The position numbers were made by a program, and so were the translations under genes. Positions 1-10,000 of a stretch of DNA of 64,000 nt are shown here, one piece after another. The DNA is taken from NCBI GenBank assembly GCA_022827225.1, contig JAJDTJ010000138.1, positions 1 to 64,000 on the forward strand, read 5' to 3'. Within the stretch, counting starts at the first letter, position 1, and every line of letters starts with the position of its first letter. Under the pieces are notes generated by a model that saw only the letters and a list, made by a program, of their open reading frames with translations, was not told the DNA's origin and did not search any database. The DNA comes from Candidatus Poribacteria bacterium (GTDB lineage Bacteria > Poribacteria > WGA-4E > WGA-3G).

Positions 1-117
1 AAATCCGATAGAATATCTCCTAAGCAGAGAAGGAGGTCCATTTTTTACGTTCCTTTCAAAACTTTTGTCTGTTTATGAAAGGATACCTCTTTTTCTGCTT
101 TAAAACACCTTAATTCT

Positions 118-236
118 TAAAATTGTCCAAACTTTAGTGTATATAGGCATTTAAATTTAATTTGATTAATAATAGAATTATGTCATATCATAACTTAATT
201 ATACTAAAGTTTGGAACTAAAGTTTGGACAATTTTA
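118..236. repeat. 21-bp perfect inverted repeat (118-138 / 216-236)
   Basis: The arm at 118-138 is exactly reverse-complementary to 216-236. The sequence ACTAAAGTTTGGA is also partly duplicated in tandem at 203-215. The same end sequence recurs at 1031-1048 and 1099-1116, so these are ends of a repeated mobile element, probably a transposase-less one. The 77 bases between the arms are AT-rich and non-coding. Confidence 0.7.
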
Positions 237-669
237 GAAAATCCGAGCGTGAGAGTTGATGTAGGTTGGGTTGAGCGGTAAATACGCAGATACCTCTCGT
301 TTCTACCGAAAAGGTACACGACTAAAGTCCTGTTTTAACAACCAGTGACAGCGAAACCCAACAAGCATACGATACACTTATACTTGCGTTTTTTTTACGA
401 GTCCACCGCCTCTCAAAACTCATAGAAAAATAGAACGGTTTCCCTTGAAAACACGACACGAAACAGGCAGAAACTGTCCAAATTATTGTTTACTATAGTT
501 GACAAAGCATTAGGTTTTCATACAAGCAGACCGCACGCTGATTTAACTGGCAGGTATCCTCCAGAGGTCATCTTGACTCTGTTAGCCTGTCAGCCAAGCG
601 GCACGTCGGGTACTCACTGAACCTGCTTTTGTAGGTTGTGCAGGGATATTATAAACAACCTACTTTTAT

Positions 670-796
670 TTTAACTTAAGCACGTCTCTCTGCAGGCGGG
701 GTTTGATGAAGATTAATTTATTTTATTTTTTAAACTTCATTAGCCCCGTCTGTAAAGTTTATTATATCAGGATTCATAAAAAATGCGTAAGTCCTA
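670..796. repeat. Degenerate relative of the 26981-27092 element
   Basis: The right end TGCGTAAGTCCT (784-795) matches the end of the 112-bp element near 27 kb. The left end (about 671-680) is a worn match. The internal 15-mer CTGCAGGCGGGGTTT at 690-704 is identical to 27023-27037. No target duplication is visible. Confidence 0.4.
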
Positions 797-1030
797 AACT
801 AAATATTTCGGTAATTTTGGCAGGAATAGTATTAGATTATCTATCGCAACAGAAATCAGCAAAAGGAGTTCATGATGAAATCGCTATTTGGAAATGGAAC
901 CTGAAGTTCCTGAGCCCCCTATAGTAATCTTCTTTTTCTAATAAATTTTGATGTTCATTTCGGTATTCATCGGGTTTTGCTTGGGAGTTCTTCAAGGTCC
1001 TCCCCCTCACTCTGTCATTCATGATTTGTA

Positions 1031-1116
1031 CTATAGTTTGGACAATTTGTATCCCATCAACCCAACCTACAGGATCAATGATAAATGATTGCTACAAGAA
1101 ATTGTCCAAAGTTTAG
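1031..1116. mobile_element. MITE-like element with TA flanks (IS630/Tc1-type ends)
   Basis: Terminal inverted repeats of 18 bp (1031-1048 and 1099-1116) match at 16 of 18 positions. The dinucleotide TA flanks both sides (1029-1030 and 1117-1118), as expected for IS630/Tc1/mariner-type insertion. The 86-bp element has no coding capacity. It shares its ends with the inverted repeat at 118-236. Confidence 0.5.
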
Positions 1117-1330
1117 TATTGTGTATAGAATCGGAGTTATTTTTACTTGTTTAGGCTCACGATAGCAAGTATAATAGTGTGTTCAATGGGCATATTGAGA
1201 TGAACAATATCACACAGTTTCTTTTGTATTCCTCTATCTATAAGGTGGATAATCCACTTGTATGACGTGAAGGAACAAATGTATCCGGCAAAGGCAATCG
1301 GGCAATAGAAAAGAATGAAAAGGAGACATT

Positions 1331-4300
1331 ATGAAAATGCTAATCCTGAACCGAAAAATTATGCTGTCAATCGCCACAGCAATGTTATTAATATACGGAA
1401 TACAAGGAACAAACTACGCGCAGGCGCAAAACAACGCCCCTGAATTGACACCCGTCAGCGACCGGACGCAGCAGGTCCGCGACACGATTGTTGCCCTGGT
1501 GCCGGGTGTAGATTCTGCCAACGATGTAACCTCTGCCCATCTCGCTTTAATTAACAGTCTTAATCTGAGCGATCAGAGCATTACCACCCTGAAAGCTGGC
1601 GATTTTGATGGTTTATCTTCGTTACGTTCGCTCTCCTTAGCGAAAAACACACTGCGTACTCTGCCTGCCGACATCTTTTCAGGTTTACCCGCGTTGGTCC
1701 AACTTGACTTAGGCAGCAACCAACTCAGCAGCCTACCAGCGAATATCTTTTCTGGACTCTCTGCCATGACCAGACTCAACTTGTCTTACAACAATTTGGA
1801 CAGTTTATCCGAAAATATATTTTCCGAAATGTCTGCATTGACGGGACTTGATTTAGGGAACAACCAACTCAGCAGCCTACCAGCGAATATCTTTTCTGGA
1901 CTCTCTGCGTTGAATTGGCTCAGTCTGTCTTCCAATCAGCTCAGCAGTCTACCGGATGGTCTTTTTTCTGGTCTATCTTCACTAAATTCGCTCTATCTGG
2001 GTGACAACACCGTCGGTTTATCCATCACTGTGTCTCTGGAGCAGGTTGGAGGCAACCAGTTCAAGGCAACGACAGCCACTGGTGCGCCTTTCAATATCGT
2101 GCTGCCAGTTACCGTTACGAATGGGAGCATTGATGGCGGGGCAACCACCATCACGATTCCCACTGGTAACATAGAAAGCGAACCTCTCACGGTGATTCGC
2201 ACCCCCGGTACATCGGATACAATTACCGCGGTGATTGAAACGCTGCCTGAGCTGCCGACAAGTCATTACGGTTATAGTCTTGTGAAACCGAGCAGCAATG
2301 ATAACACTCTCAGTTTTGCTCTCGGTATCCCCAAACCTACCGGCGATTCAAACGTGAACCATGCCCCGATTTTCACGGAGGGCAGTAGCACGACACGCTC
2401 TATAGCGGAGAACACGCCTGCTGGAACAAACATCGGCAGTCCTGTCACAGCTACCGATGAAGATGAAGATGTCTTGGCCTATAGTCTGAGTGGTGCAGAT
2501 GCAGTGTCCTTCAGCATCGTCAGCACGACCGGACAATTACAAACGCATGCACCGCTTGACTATGAAGAAAAGAACACCTATGCCGTTACTCTCACCGTCT
2601 CCGATGGCAGGGCCACTGATACCATCAGTGTCACGATTGATGTCACGGACGTAAAAGAAAACAACGCGCCCGTTTTTGTAGAAGGTAGCAGCACAACGCG
2701 ATCCGTACCAGAGAACACACCCGCCGGTAGCGACATTGGTACTCCTGTCACGGCTACCGATGAAGACGAGGAGGATGTCTTAACATACAGTCTGAGCGGT
2801 GCAGATGCAGCGTCCTTCGGCATCGTCAGCACAACTGGGCAGCTGCAAACACGGGACCCGCTCGACTATGAAGAGAAGAACACTTACGCTGTCACTGTTC
2901 ACGTTTCTGATGGCAATGGCGGAACAGATACTATTGCGGTCGCTATCAACGTCACGGATGTAAATGAGAACAATGCTCCCGTTTTCGTAGAAGGTAGCAG
3001 CACAACACGATCCGTACCTGAGAATACACCCGCTGGACAAAACATCGGCGGGCCTATTACAGCCAGAGATGAAGATGAAGATACTCTAACTTACGCCCTC
3101 GGTGGCACGGATGCAGCCTCCTTTGGTATCGTCAGCACAACTGGGCAGCTGCAAACACGGGACCCGCTCGACTATGAAGAGAAGAACACTTACGCTGTCA
3201 CTGTTCACGTTTCTGATGGCAAGGGTGGAACAGATACCATCAGCGTCGCTATCAACGTCACGGATGTAAATGAGAACAACGCGCCTGTTTTCGTAGAAGG
3301 TAGCAACACAACGCGATCTGTAGCAGAGAACACACCCTCTGGAAAAAATATCGGCAGCCCTGTTATAGCCAGAGATGAAGATGAAGATACTCTAACTTAC
3401 GCCCTCGGTGGCATGGATGCAGCCTCCTTTGGTATCGTCAGTGCCACTGGACAGTTAAGAACCCGTGCACCGCTTGACTATGAACAGAAGAACGCTTACG
3501 CTGTCACTGTCCACGTTTCTGATGGCAATGGCGGAACGGATACTATTGCGGTCGCTATCAACGTCACGGATGTAAATGAGAACAATGCTCCCGTTTTCGT
3601 AGAAGGTAGCAGCACAACGCGATCCATAGCAGAAAACACGCCTGCTGGAAAAAACATCGGCGGTCCGGTCACAGCTACCGATGAAGATGAAGATGTCTTA
3701 ACCTATAGGCTGAGTGGTGCAGATGCAGCGTCCTTCGGCATCGTCAGCAACACTGGACAGTTAAGAACCCGTGCACCGCTCGACTATGAACAGAGGAACG
3801 TCTATTCGGTGGCAGTTATCGTCTCCGATGGCAATGGTGGAACGGATACCATCGGTGTCGCTATCAACGTTACGGACATAGATGAAACACCCACGGCACA
3901 TGCGCCGGTTTTCGTAGAGGGGGGTGCTACGGAACGCTCTATCCCTGAGAACACACCCGCTGGAAAAAATATCGGCGGGCCAGTCATCGCTACGGATGAG
4001 GATGAAGATGTCTTGACTTACAGCCTTGCTGGTGTAGACGCACCCTCCTTTGGCATCGTCAGCACGACTGGACAGTTGAGAACGCTTGCACCGCTCGACT
4101 ATGAACAGAAGAACGTCTATTCGGTGGCGGTTATCGTCTCCGATGGCACACTCACAGATACTATCAGTGTTACTATCAATGTCACAGATGTCGCGGAGAA
4201 CCGTGCACCTGTGTTCGTTGAAGGGAGTCGCACGACACGCACAATCGCAGAGAACACACCCGCTGGGGAAAACATCGGCAGTCCTGTTGCAGCTAGAGAT

Positions 4301-6787
4301 GCAGATGAAGATACTTTAACTTATACCCTCGGTGGCACGGATGCAGCCTCCTTTGGTATCGTTACTACGACTGGGCAGTTGCAGACGCGCGCACCGCTCG
4401 ACTATGAACAGAAGAATACCTATGCTGTGGCGGTTATTGTCTCTGATGGCAACGGTGGAACGGATACCATTGCGGTTGCTATCAACGTCACGGATGTAAA
4501 TGAGAACAATGCTCCCGTTTTCGTAGAAGGTAGTAACACAACGCGATCCGTAGCGGAGAACACACCCGCCGGAACAAACATCGGCACCCCCGTCACCGCC
4601 ACAGATGAAGATGAAGATATCCTGATATACGGTCTCAGCGGTGTAGATGCAGCGTCGTTTAGTATCGTCGGTACCACCGGGCAGTTAAAAACCAAGGCAC
4701 CCCTTGACTATGAACAGAAGAATACCTACGCAGTGACCGTCATTACCTCTGATGGCAAAGGTGAAACAGACACCATCAGCGTCGCTATCAACGTCAAGGA
4801 CGTAAATGAGAACCGCGCCCCTGTGTTCGTTGAAGGGAGTAGCACGACACGCACTATTGCAGAGAACACACCGGCTGGGGAAAACATCGGCAGTCCTGTT
4901 ACCGCTACAGACCTTGATGAAGATACTTTAACTTACGCCCTCGGTGGCACGGATGCAGCCTCCTTCGGTATCGTTAGCACAACTGGGCAGCTGCAAACAC
5001 AGGACCCGCTTGACTATGAACAGAAGAACGCTTACGCTGTCACTGTCCACGTTTCCGATGGCAATGGTGGAACAGATACCATTGCCGTTACTATCAATGT
5101 CACGGATGTAAATGAGAACACCCCACCCGTTTTCGCTAGCAGTAATACAACGCGAACTATCGCGGAAAACACACTTGCTGGAAAAGACATCGGCAGCCCC
5201 ATCACCGCTACCGATGCGGATGGTGATACCCTGACATATACCCTCGGCGGTATAGATGCGGCAGCCTTTAGCATCGTCAGCACGACCGGACAGTTGCAAA
5301 CGCTGGCACCGCTGGATTATGAAACGAAGAAGGCTTATGCGGTAACGGTCACCGTCTCTGATGGCAAGGGTGGGACAGACACCATTAGCGTGGCTATCAA
5401 TGTCACTGACTTAAACGAAGCACCGCCGACTGTGGAGGAAGCGCCGGTGACTGTAGAAGAAACGCCAGTGACTGTAGAGGAACCGCCGCCGACTGTGGAG
5501 GAAACGCCGCAACCCGCGCAGATACAGAGCGCCGTCAGCATTAGTGAAATTATGTTCGGTTCGGAACACTGGTTTACGCCAGTCCAATGGATAGAATTAC
5601 ACAATGCCGGGCCAGACATCATCAATATGGCAGGATGGCAACTGGTAATCCAGAATGTAAAATCACCAGACTTGACTGGAAAGGTAAATGCAACAGTCAC
5701 CTTTAAGGATGGTTTTTGGAGCGATGCACCGAGGATTTGGCCAAATGATGTTGTTCTCGTGGTAGGATCAACTGATTCAAACTCAAAGAACCTCGCTGAG
5801 GATCAGATTTATGACCTTAGTTGGCTAACATCAGTGTCAGGTTTTTGGACGGTATGGCTGAGTGCAGAAGGATTCCATGTAAAACTGATCGATGATAAAG
5901 GGAACTTGGTGGACGAGGTTGGGAATCTTAAAGATAGCACCGTGCAATGGCAATTACCCTATGGTCAAAACAGAGGTAGAACCAGAGCGGGGCACCGGAC
6001 CTCAATGATCCGCCGCTATGTTGATAGCATCCCACTTGACGGCACCCAAGCAGGCGGATGGGTCTCTGCTGCGGACGTGAATCTAACAGAGGATCAACGC
6101 ACCTATTATGGAGATAGAGACGACATCAGTACCCCCGGTATCGGGATCGTCATCAACAACATTTCGCCGCAGTACACAGAATATGATGTTAATCAAGACG
6201 GAGTCGTGAATATCTCCGATCTCGTGCTCGTTGCTGGACGGATCGGTCAATCCGGGCCCAATATCGCAGATGTTAACGGTGATGGCGCTGTCAATATCCA
6301 AGATTTGATACTCGTGGCGGGGGCAATCGGTGAAGCACAAGCGGCACCCTCACTGTATCCGGCATCACTCGCAATGTTTACCGCTGCCGATATTCGCGGG
6401 TGGCTCACCCAAGCACACGGATTAGATTTCAGGGATCCGAAACTCCAAAGCGGCATCCATTTCTTAGAGCAACTCCTGTTAGTTTTAGTCCCGAAAGAGA
6501 CAGAACTGCTGCCGAACTATCCAAATCCGTTCAACCCGGAGACGTGGATACCGTATCGGTTGGCAGAAGATGCTTTCGTCGCGGTGACGATCTACGATCC
6601 GCGCGGGCGTGTCGTCCGTAGACTCAACGTCGGACACCGGATCGCTGCAGTTTACGAGAGCCGGTCAAAAGCGATCTATTGGGACGGCAGAAATGCGGTC
6701 GGTGACAAGGTCGCCAGTGGAATTTATTTCTACACCCTCACCGCAGGCGATTTTTCTGCTACGCGGAAGATGCTTATCCTCAAGTAA
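1331..6787 (+). CDS. Giant surface protein: LRR, 10 cadherin repeats, lamin-tail domain, dockerin, FlgD-like sorting tail
   Basis: This 1818-residue exported protein starts with a signal peptide (about 1-33, ending NYAQAQ). Leucine-rich repeats follow at about 68-225 (repeats of the NQLSSLPANIFSGLSAL type), then ten ~100-residue cadherin-type repeats at about 342-1361, recognisable by APVFVEGS, ENTPAG, LDYE and INVTDVNEN. A Pro/Glu/Thr-Val linker (about 1362-1400) leads to a lamin-tail domain (about 1402-1597), a type I dockerin with two calcium loops (VNQDGVVNISDL and VNGDGAVNIQDL, about 1617-1670), and the PNPFNPETWIPY tail (about 1723-1818). AGGAG at 1320-1324 supports the start. The likely role is adhesion or surface-matrix assembly; the exact ligand is unknown. 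The cadherin units are very similar in DNA sequence, which suggests recent amplification. Confidence 0.85.
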   Translation: MKMLILNRKIMLSIATAMLLIYGIQGTNYAQAQNNAPELTPVSDRTQQVRDTIVALVPGVDSANDVTSAHLALINSLNLSDQSITTLKAGDFDGLSSLRSLSLAKNTLRTLPADIFSGLPALVQLDLGSNQLSSLPANIFSGLSAMTRLNLSYNNLDSLSENIFSEMSALTGLDLGNNQLSSLPANIFSGLSALNWLSLSSNQLSSLPDGLFSGLSSLNSLYLGDNTVGLSITVSLEQVGGNQFKATTATGAPFNIVLPVTVTNGSIDGGATTITIPTGNIESEPLTVIRTPGTSDTITAVIETLPELPTSHYGYSLVKPSSNDNTLSFALGIPKPTGDSNVNHAPIFTEGSSTTRSIAENTPAGTNIGSPVTATDEDEDVLAYSLSGADAVSFSIVSTTGQLQTHAPLDYEEKNTYAVTLTVSDGRATDTISVTIDVTDVKENNAPVFVEGSSTTRSVPENTPAGSDIGTPVTATDEDEEDVLTYSLSGADAASFGIVSTTGQLQTRDPLDYEEKNTYAVTVHVSDGNGGTDTIAVAINVTDVNENNAPVFVEGSSTTRSVPENTPAGQNIGGPITARDEDEDTLTYALGGTDAASFGIVSTTGQLQTRDPLDYEEKNTYAVTVHVSDGKGGTDTISVAINVTDVNENNAPVFVEGSNTTRSVAENTPSGKNIGSPVIARDEDEDTLTYALGGMDAASFGIVSATGQLRTRAPLDYEQKNAYAVTVHVSDGNGGTDTIAVAINVTDVNENNAPVFVEGSSTTRSIAENTPAGKNIGGPVTATDEDEDVLTYRLSGADAASFGIVSNTGQLRTRAPLDYEQRNVYSVAVIVSDGNGGTDTIGVAINVTDIDETPTAHAPVFVEGGATERSIPENTPAGKNIGGPVIATDEDEDVLTYSLAGVDAPSFGIVSTTGQLRTLAPLDYEQKNVYSVAVIVSDGTLTDTISVTINVTDVAENRAPVFVEGSRTTRTIAENTPAGENIGSPVAARDADEDTLTYTLGGTDAASFGIVTTTGQLQTRAPLDYEQKNTYAVAVIVSDGNGGTDTIAVAINVTDVNENNAPVFVEGSNTTRSVAENTPAGTNIGTPVTATDEDEDILIYGLSGVDAASFSIVGTTGQLKTKAPLDYEQKNTYAVTVITSDGKGETDTISVAINVKDVNENRAPVFVEGSSTTRTIAENTPAGENIGSPVTATDLDEDTLTYALGGTDAASFGIVSTTGQLQTQDPLDYEQKNAYAVTVHVSDGNGGTDTIAVTINVTDVNENTPPVFASSNTTRTIAENTLAGKDIGSPITATDADGDTLTYTLGGIDAAAFSIVSTTGQLQTLAPLDYETKKAYAVTVTVSDGKGGTDTISVAINVTDLNEAPPTVEEAPVTVEETPVTVEEPPPTVEETPQPAQIQSAVSISEIMFGSEHWFTPVQWIELHNAGPDIINMAGWQLVIQNVKSPDLTGKVNATVTFKDGFWSDAPRIWPNDVVLVVGSTDSNSKNLAEDQIYDLSWLTSVSGFWTVWLSAEGFHVKLIDDKGNLVDEVGNLKDSTVQWQLPYGQNRGRTRAGHRTSMIRRYVDSIPLDGTQAGGWVSAADVNLTEDQRTYYGDRDDISTPGIGIVINNISPQYTEYDVNQDGVVNISDLVLVAGRIGQSGPNIADVNGDGAVNIQDLILVAGAIGEAQAAPSLYPASLAMFTAADIRGWLTQAHGLDFRDPKLQSGIHFLEQLLLVLVPKETELLPNYPNPFNPETWIPYRLAEDAFVAVTIYDPRGRVVRRLNVGHRIAAVYESRSKAIYWDGRNAVGDKVASGIYFYTLTAGDFSATRKMLILK

Positions 6788-7093
6788 CACAAGAAGGAGC
6801 AACATGTTCCTAATAGAGTAGGTTCGGTTTATAGTAGATTTTGGTATTACTTACACACTTGTAGGGCTCACACACTTGTAGGGGCTGGGTAACCCAGCCC
6901 CTACGCCCATCGCGTGTGCAAGTAATTATGAACTTTACTATAAAACCGAATCATGTGGGTCAATTGCGTGTGTAGGTTAGGTTCAATAGCAAAAAGCAGA
7001 TATACCAGATATCATCTCATGGTTTCTTATGAAAAAACTTTGCCAACCCAATTTGCCGAGCTTTCCAAAAACTAACAAAGGATTACGGTTGCT
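6788..7093. other. Intergenic region with inverted-repeat element
   Basis: This 306-base gap between two surface-protein genes contains no gene. Most of it is one inverted-repeat element (6822-6951) carrying an internal hairpin (6878-6904). The remaining 140 bases before the next start show only a weak purine-rich AAAGGA at about 7076-7081 as a possible ribosome-binding site. Confidence 0.6.
6822..6951. repeat. Inverted-repeat element, MITE-like
   Basis: Arms GTTCGGTTTATAGTA (from 6822) and TACTATAAAACCGAAT (to 6951) are reverse complements apart from one missing T. Between them lies a near-perfect 27-nt palindrome at 6878-6904 (GTAGGGGCTGGGT, one base, ACCCAGCCCCTAC). A hairpin of similar form occurs at 21695-21721. 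The element may also act as a transcription barrier after the upstream gene. Confidence 0.5.
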
Positions 7094-10000
7094 ATGAAAT
7101 CAGCGAAAGTCTTATTTACAATTTTTCTTTCGATATACATCCTGATTGGACTAACCCCGCGCACCATGAGCCGAAACGCTATTCTAGGAAAACGGTCAGG
7201 AACGTCTGAGGATCCGTCAACAGCAACCCCAAGGCCCCGAGACAAAACACTGAAGGGGATGAGCATTTTATATGGAACCAATGAAAACGCGAATACAAGC
7301 ATCCCACCACCCCCAACACTGAAACTATCCCAACACGGCAATTATCTGGCGACCGAAGATCCCCAATTTATCGTAACCTACGACGGCTTTACGGACGAAG
7401 CGCGGGCAGCATTCCAATACGCGGTCGATATTTGGAATTCGCTCATTCGATCCCCGGTGCCTATTCGGATTGACGCATCTTTTACAGATTTGGGTGGATT
7501 CGAGGGTGAAACTATTATTTTAGGCGGGGCACGACCGGCAGACTGGAAATCGCCCGGATCATTGGATTTGTGGTTCCCAGAGGCACTCGCTGATATGAGA
7601 GCCGATAGAGACCTCGCAGCTGGCGAACCCGATATCATCACAAGATTCAATAACCACGAAGAAGCAAATTGGTACTTCGGCACAGATAGGAACACACCTG
7701 CGGGGAAAACGGACTTCGTTAGTATTGTGCTGCATGAGATTGCTCACGGTCTCGGTTTTTTCAGTTTTGCAAGAGTAGAACAAGGTTCCTTTTCCAGATC
7801 CACTTTGTCCGGTGGAACAACAGGTCGGCTGAGGGGTGGTAATCCTGATTTGCCTTATATTTACGATTTTTTTGTTGAAAATGGTGCCAAGAAAACGATT
7901 ATATCTTTTCCAGATCGCTCCTTTGCTCTTGAAAATCAATTCACGAGCAACGACCTCTTCTGGAACGGAAAAAAAGGCGTTGAAGCGAATGCCGGTATCG
8001 CCCCGCACCTCTATACCCCCAGTTCATGGGAACAAGGTTCAAGCTACACCCACTTGGATGAGATTACTTTTCCCGCTGGCAACGCGAACTCCTTAATGAC
8101 CCCATATTACGATAACCAAGAAGCCGTTCACGACCCGGGGCCCATTGCACTCGGCATGCTTGAAGATATCGGATGGACAATCAATAAAGCACCCGTGTTT
8201 ATCGACGGCTCCAGCACCACACGCACAATCGTAAACAGGAGTATCAGGAATCCAGTAGCGGCAGTAGATGCGGATAATGACGCGCTCACCTATTATCTCA
8301 GCGGCACGGATGCAGCAGCTTTTGATGTTGATAGCACAACGGGACAATTGAAAACCAAAGCGTCACACAACTACAATAACAAAGCAGCCTATACGGTAAC
8401 TATCACTGTTTCCGATGGTAACCTGATAGATGAAATCGCTGTCACTATCAATGTCGCTAGCAGAGAAACTGAAACACCCACAAATAGCAGCCCGAGCTTC
8501 GTGGACGGCAATCACACCACTCGCACTGTGGCCGAGAATACCGCAAAAGGCGTAAACATCGGTCCCCCCATCACAGCAACAGATGCGGATAATGACGCGC
8601 TCACTTACACCGTCAGTGGTCCAGACGCGGCATCTTTTGACATTGATGATACCACCGGACAACTGAAGACCGATGCCGATCTGGATTATGAAACAAAGAA
8701 CTCCTACACCGTAACGGTTACTGTCTCCGATGGGAACACCGCGATTAGCATTACGGTCATTGTTATTATCATCGATCTGGACGATCAGAAAAGTCCAACA
8801 CTAACATTAACTTCGCAACCACTAACAGAAACAACGCTGAACGGAAGCGTTGTGACACTGACTTTGAACAACCGAATCTATGAAAACTGGCTCAGCGATC
8901 CTGTAACAGTCTCTGGTATTCCTGGCGTAACTATCAGACCGTTTGATGTAATCCGTTTGACGGATACGCAACTGTCAGTCCAATTGACCTTCTACGGGGC
9001 AGACCTCAACACCGCCGCGACTCTCACCTTCACAGTAAAAGCGGATGCTATAGCGAACTACGATGGACCCGCACTCACTGCGACAGCAGAGGTCACTGCG
9101 AATGCGGAATCAGTGACCGCATCAACGATAACATCTGTAAGGGAAGATACCCTAAATGGAAGTGTCGTCACATTAACCTTAAACGACGGTATTTATGAAT
9201 CTCAGTATACTGTCGGAAACAGTGTGACGGTATCTGGTATTCCCGGTGCCACCGTTAACGGATTTAACGTGGAACGCCTTAGCGATACGCAGGTGAACGT
9301 TGGACTGATATTTGATGGTACAGACTTTGACACGGATGCTACACTTACTTTCACAATTGGACCGAATGCAATCGTAGGATACAACGGCACGGCACTCACC
9401 GCGCAATTACCTGTCAGCGCGGTCGTAGAGGCAAACCCAAGCGTAACCGCCTTTGCGACACAACCTTTGACAGAAACAACCCTCAACGAAAGTATCGTTA
9501 CACTCACATTGTCGACCGGCGTGTATACGCAATTGCATACCGACCTTAGTAATGCGGTGCAAGTCTCTGGTATCGCAGGCGTTACATTTCTCCAGTCGGA
9601 TGTAGTGCGCGTCAGTGATACGAAAGTGACTGTTAAACTGACATTCGACGGTACAGACTTTGACACCGATGCCACGCTCATCTTCACAGTTGGATCGGAT
9701 GCTATCACGAACTATGACGGACCCGCACGCAGCGCGACGATCCGCGTCACCGCCGTGGTTGAAGAAAGCCCTACAATAACGGCTTTTGCGTCCCAAGACT
9801 TGATGGAGGCAACCCTCAATGGCAGTATCATCCGCCTAACACTCAACAACGGCACTTACGTCCGATCTAACTTCGATATTGATAGTGCTGTGACAGTCTC
9901 CGGTATCGCAGGCGTTACTATTGGATTCTTTGGGGTGGAACGTGTGAACGACACAGTCATTACCTTTGAACTTGAATTCAATGGTAACCTTGACACCAAC

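Larger units (their letters stand above)
1..1330. other. Gene-free region with mobile-element debris
   Basis: I find no convincing coding gene here. The longest frame (703-924) has a random-looking composition and lies across repeat debris. The region holds two inverted-repeat structures built on CTAAAGTTTGGACAATTT (118-236 and 1031-1116), a degenerate relative of the 26981-27092 element (about 670-796), and a reverse copy of the GAAACGCCCAAGCAAAAACCC core at 972-997. It looks like a graveyard of small non-autonomous elements upstream of the first surface-protein gene. Confidence 0.6.

Noticed and set aside
300-660. Possible tRNA or small RNA gene
   Set aside because: I looked for cloverleaf pairing and the GTTCRA T-loop and found neither; short hairpins here belong to repeats.
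703-924. 73-codon open frame with a TTG-like start in the first kilobase
   Set aside because: It overlaps the degenerate MITE relative at 670-796, has an AT-driven composition, no ribosome-binding site and no recognisable motif.
5335-5700. 121-codon minus-strand frame inside the first surface gene
   Set aside because: It is an antisense artefact of the repetitive Val/Thr/Glu codons of the linker and cadherin repeats.
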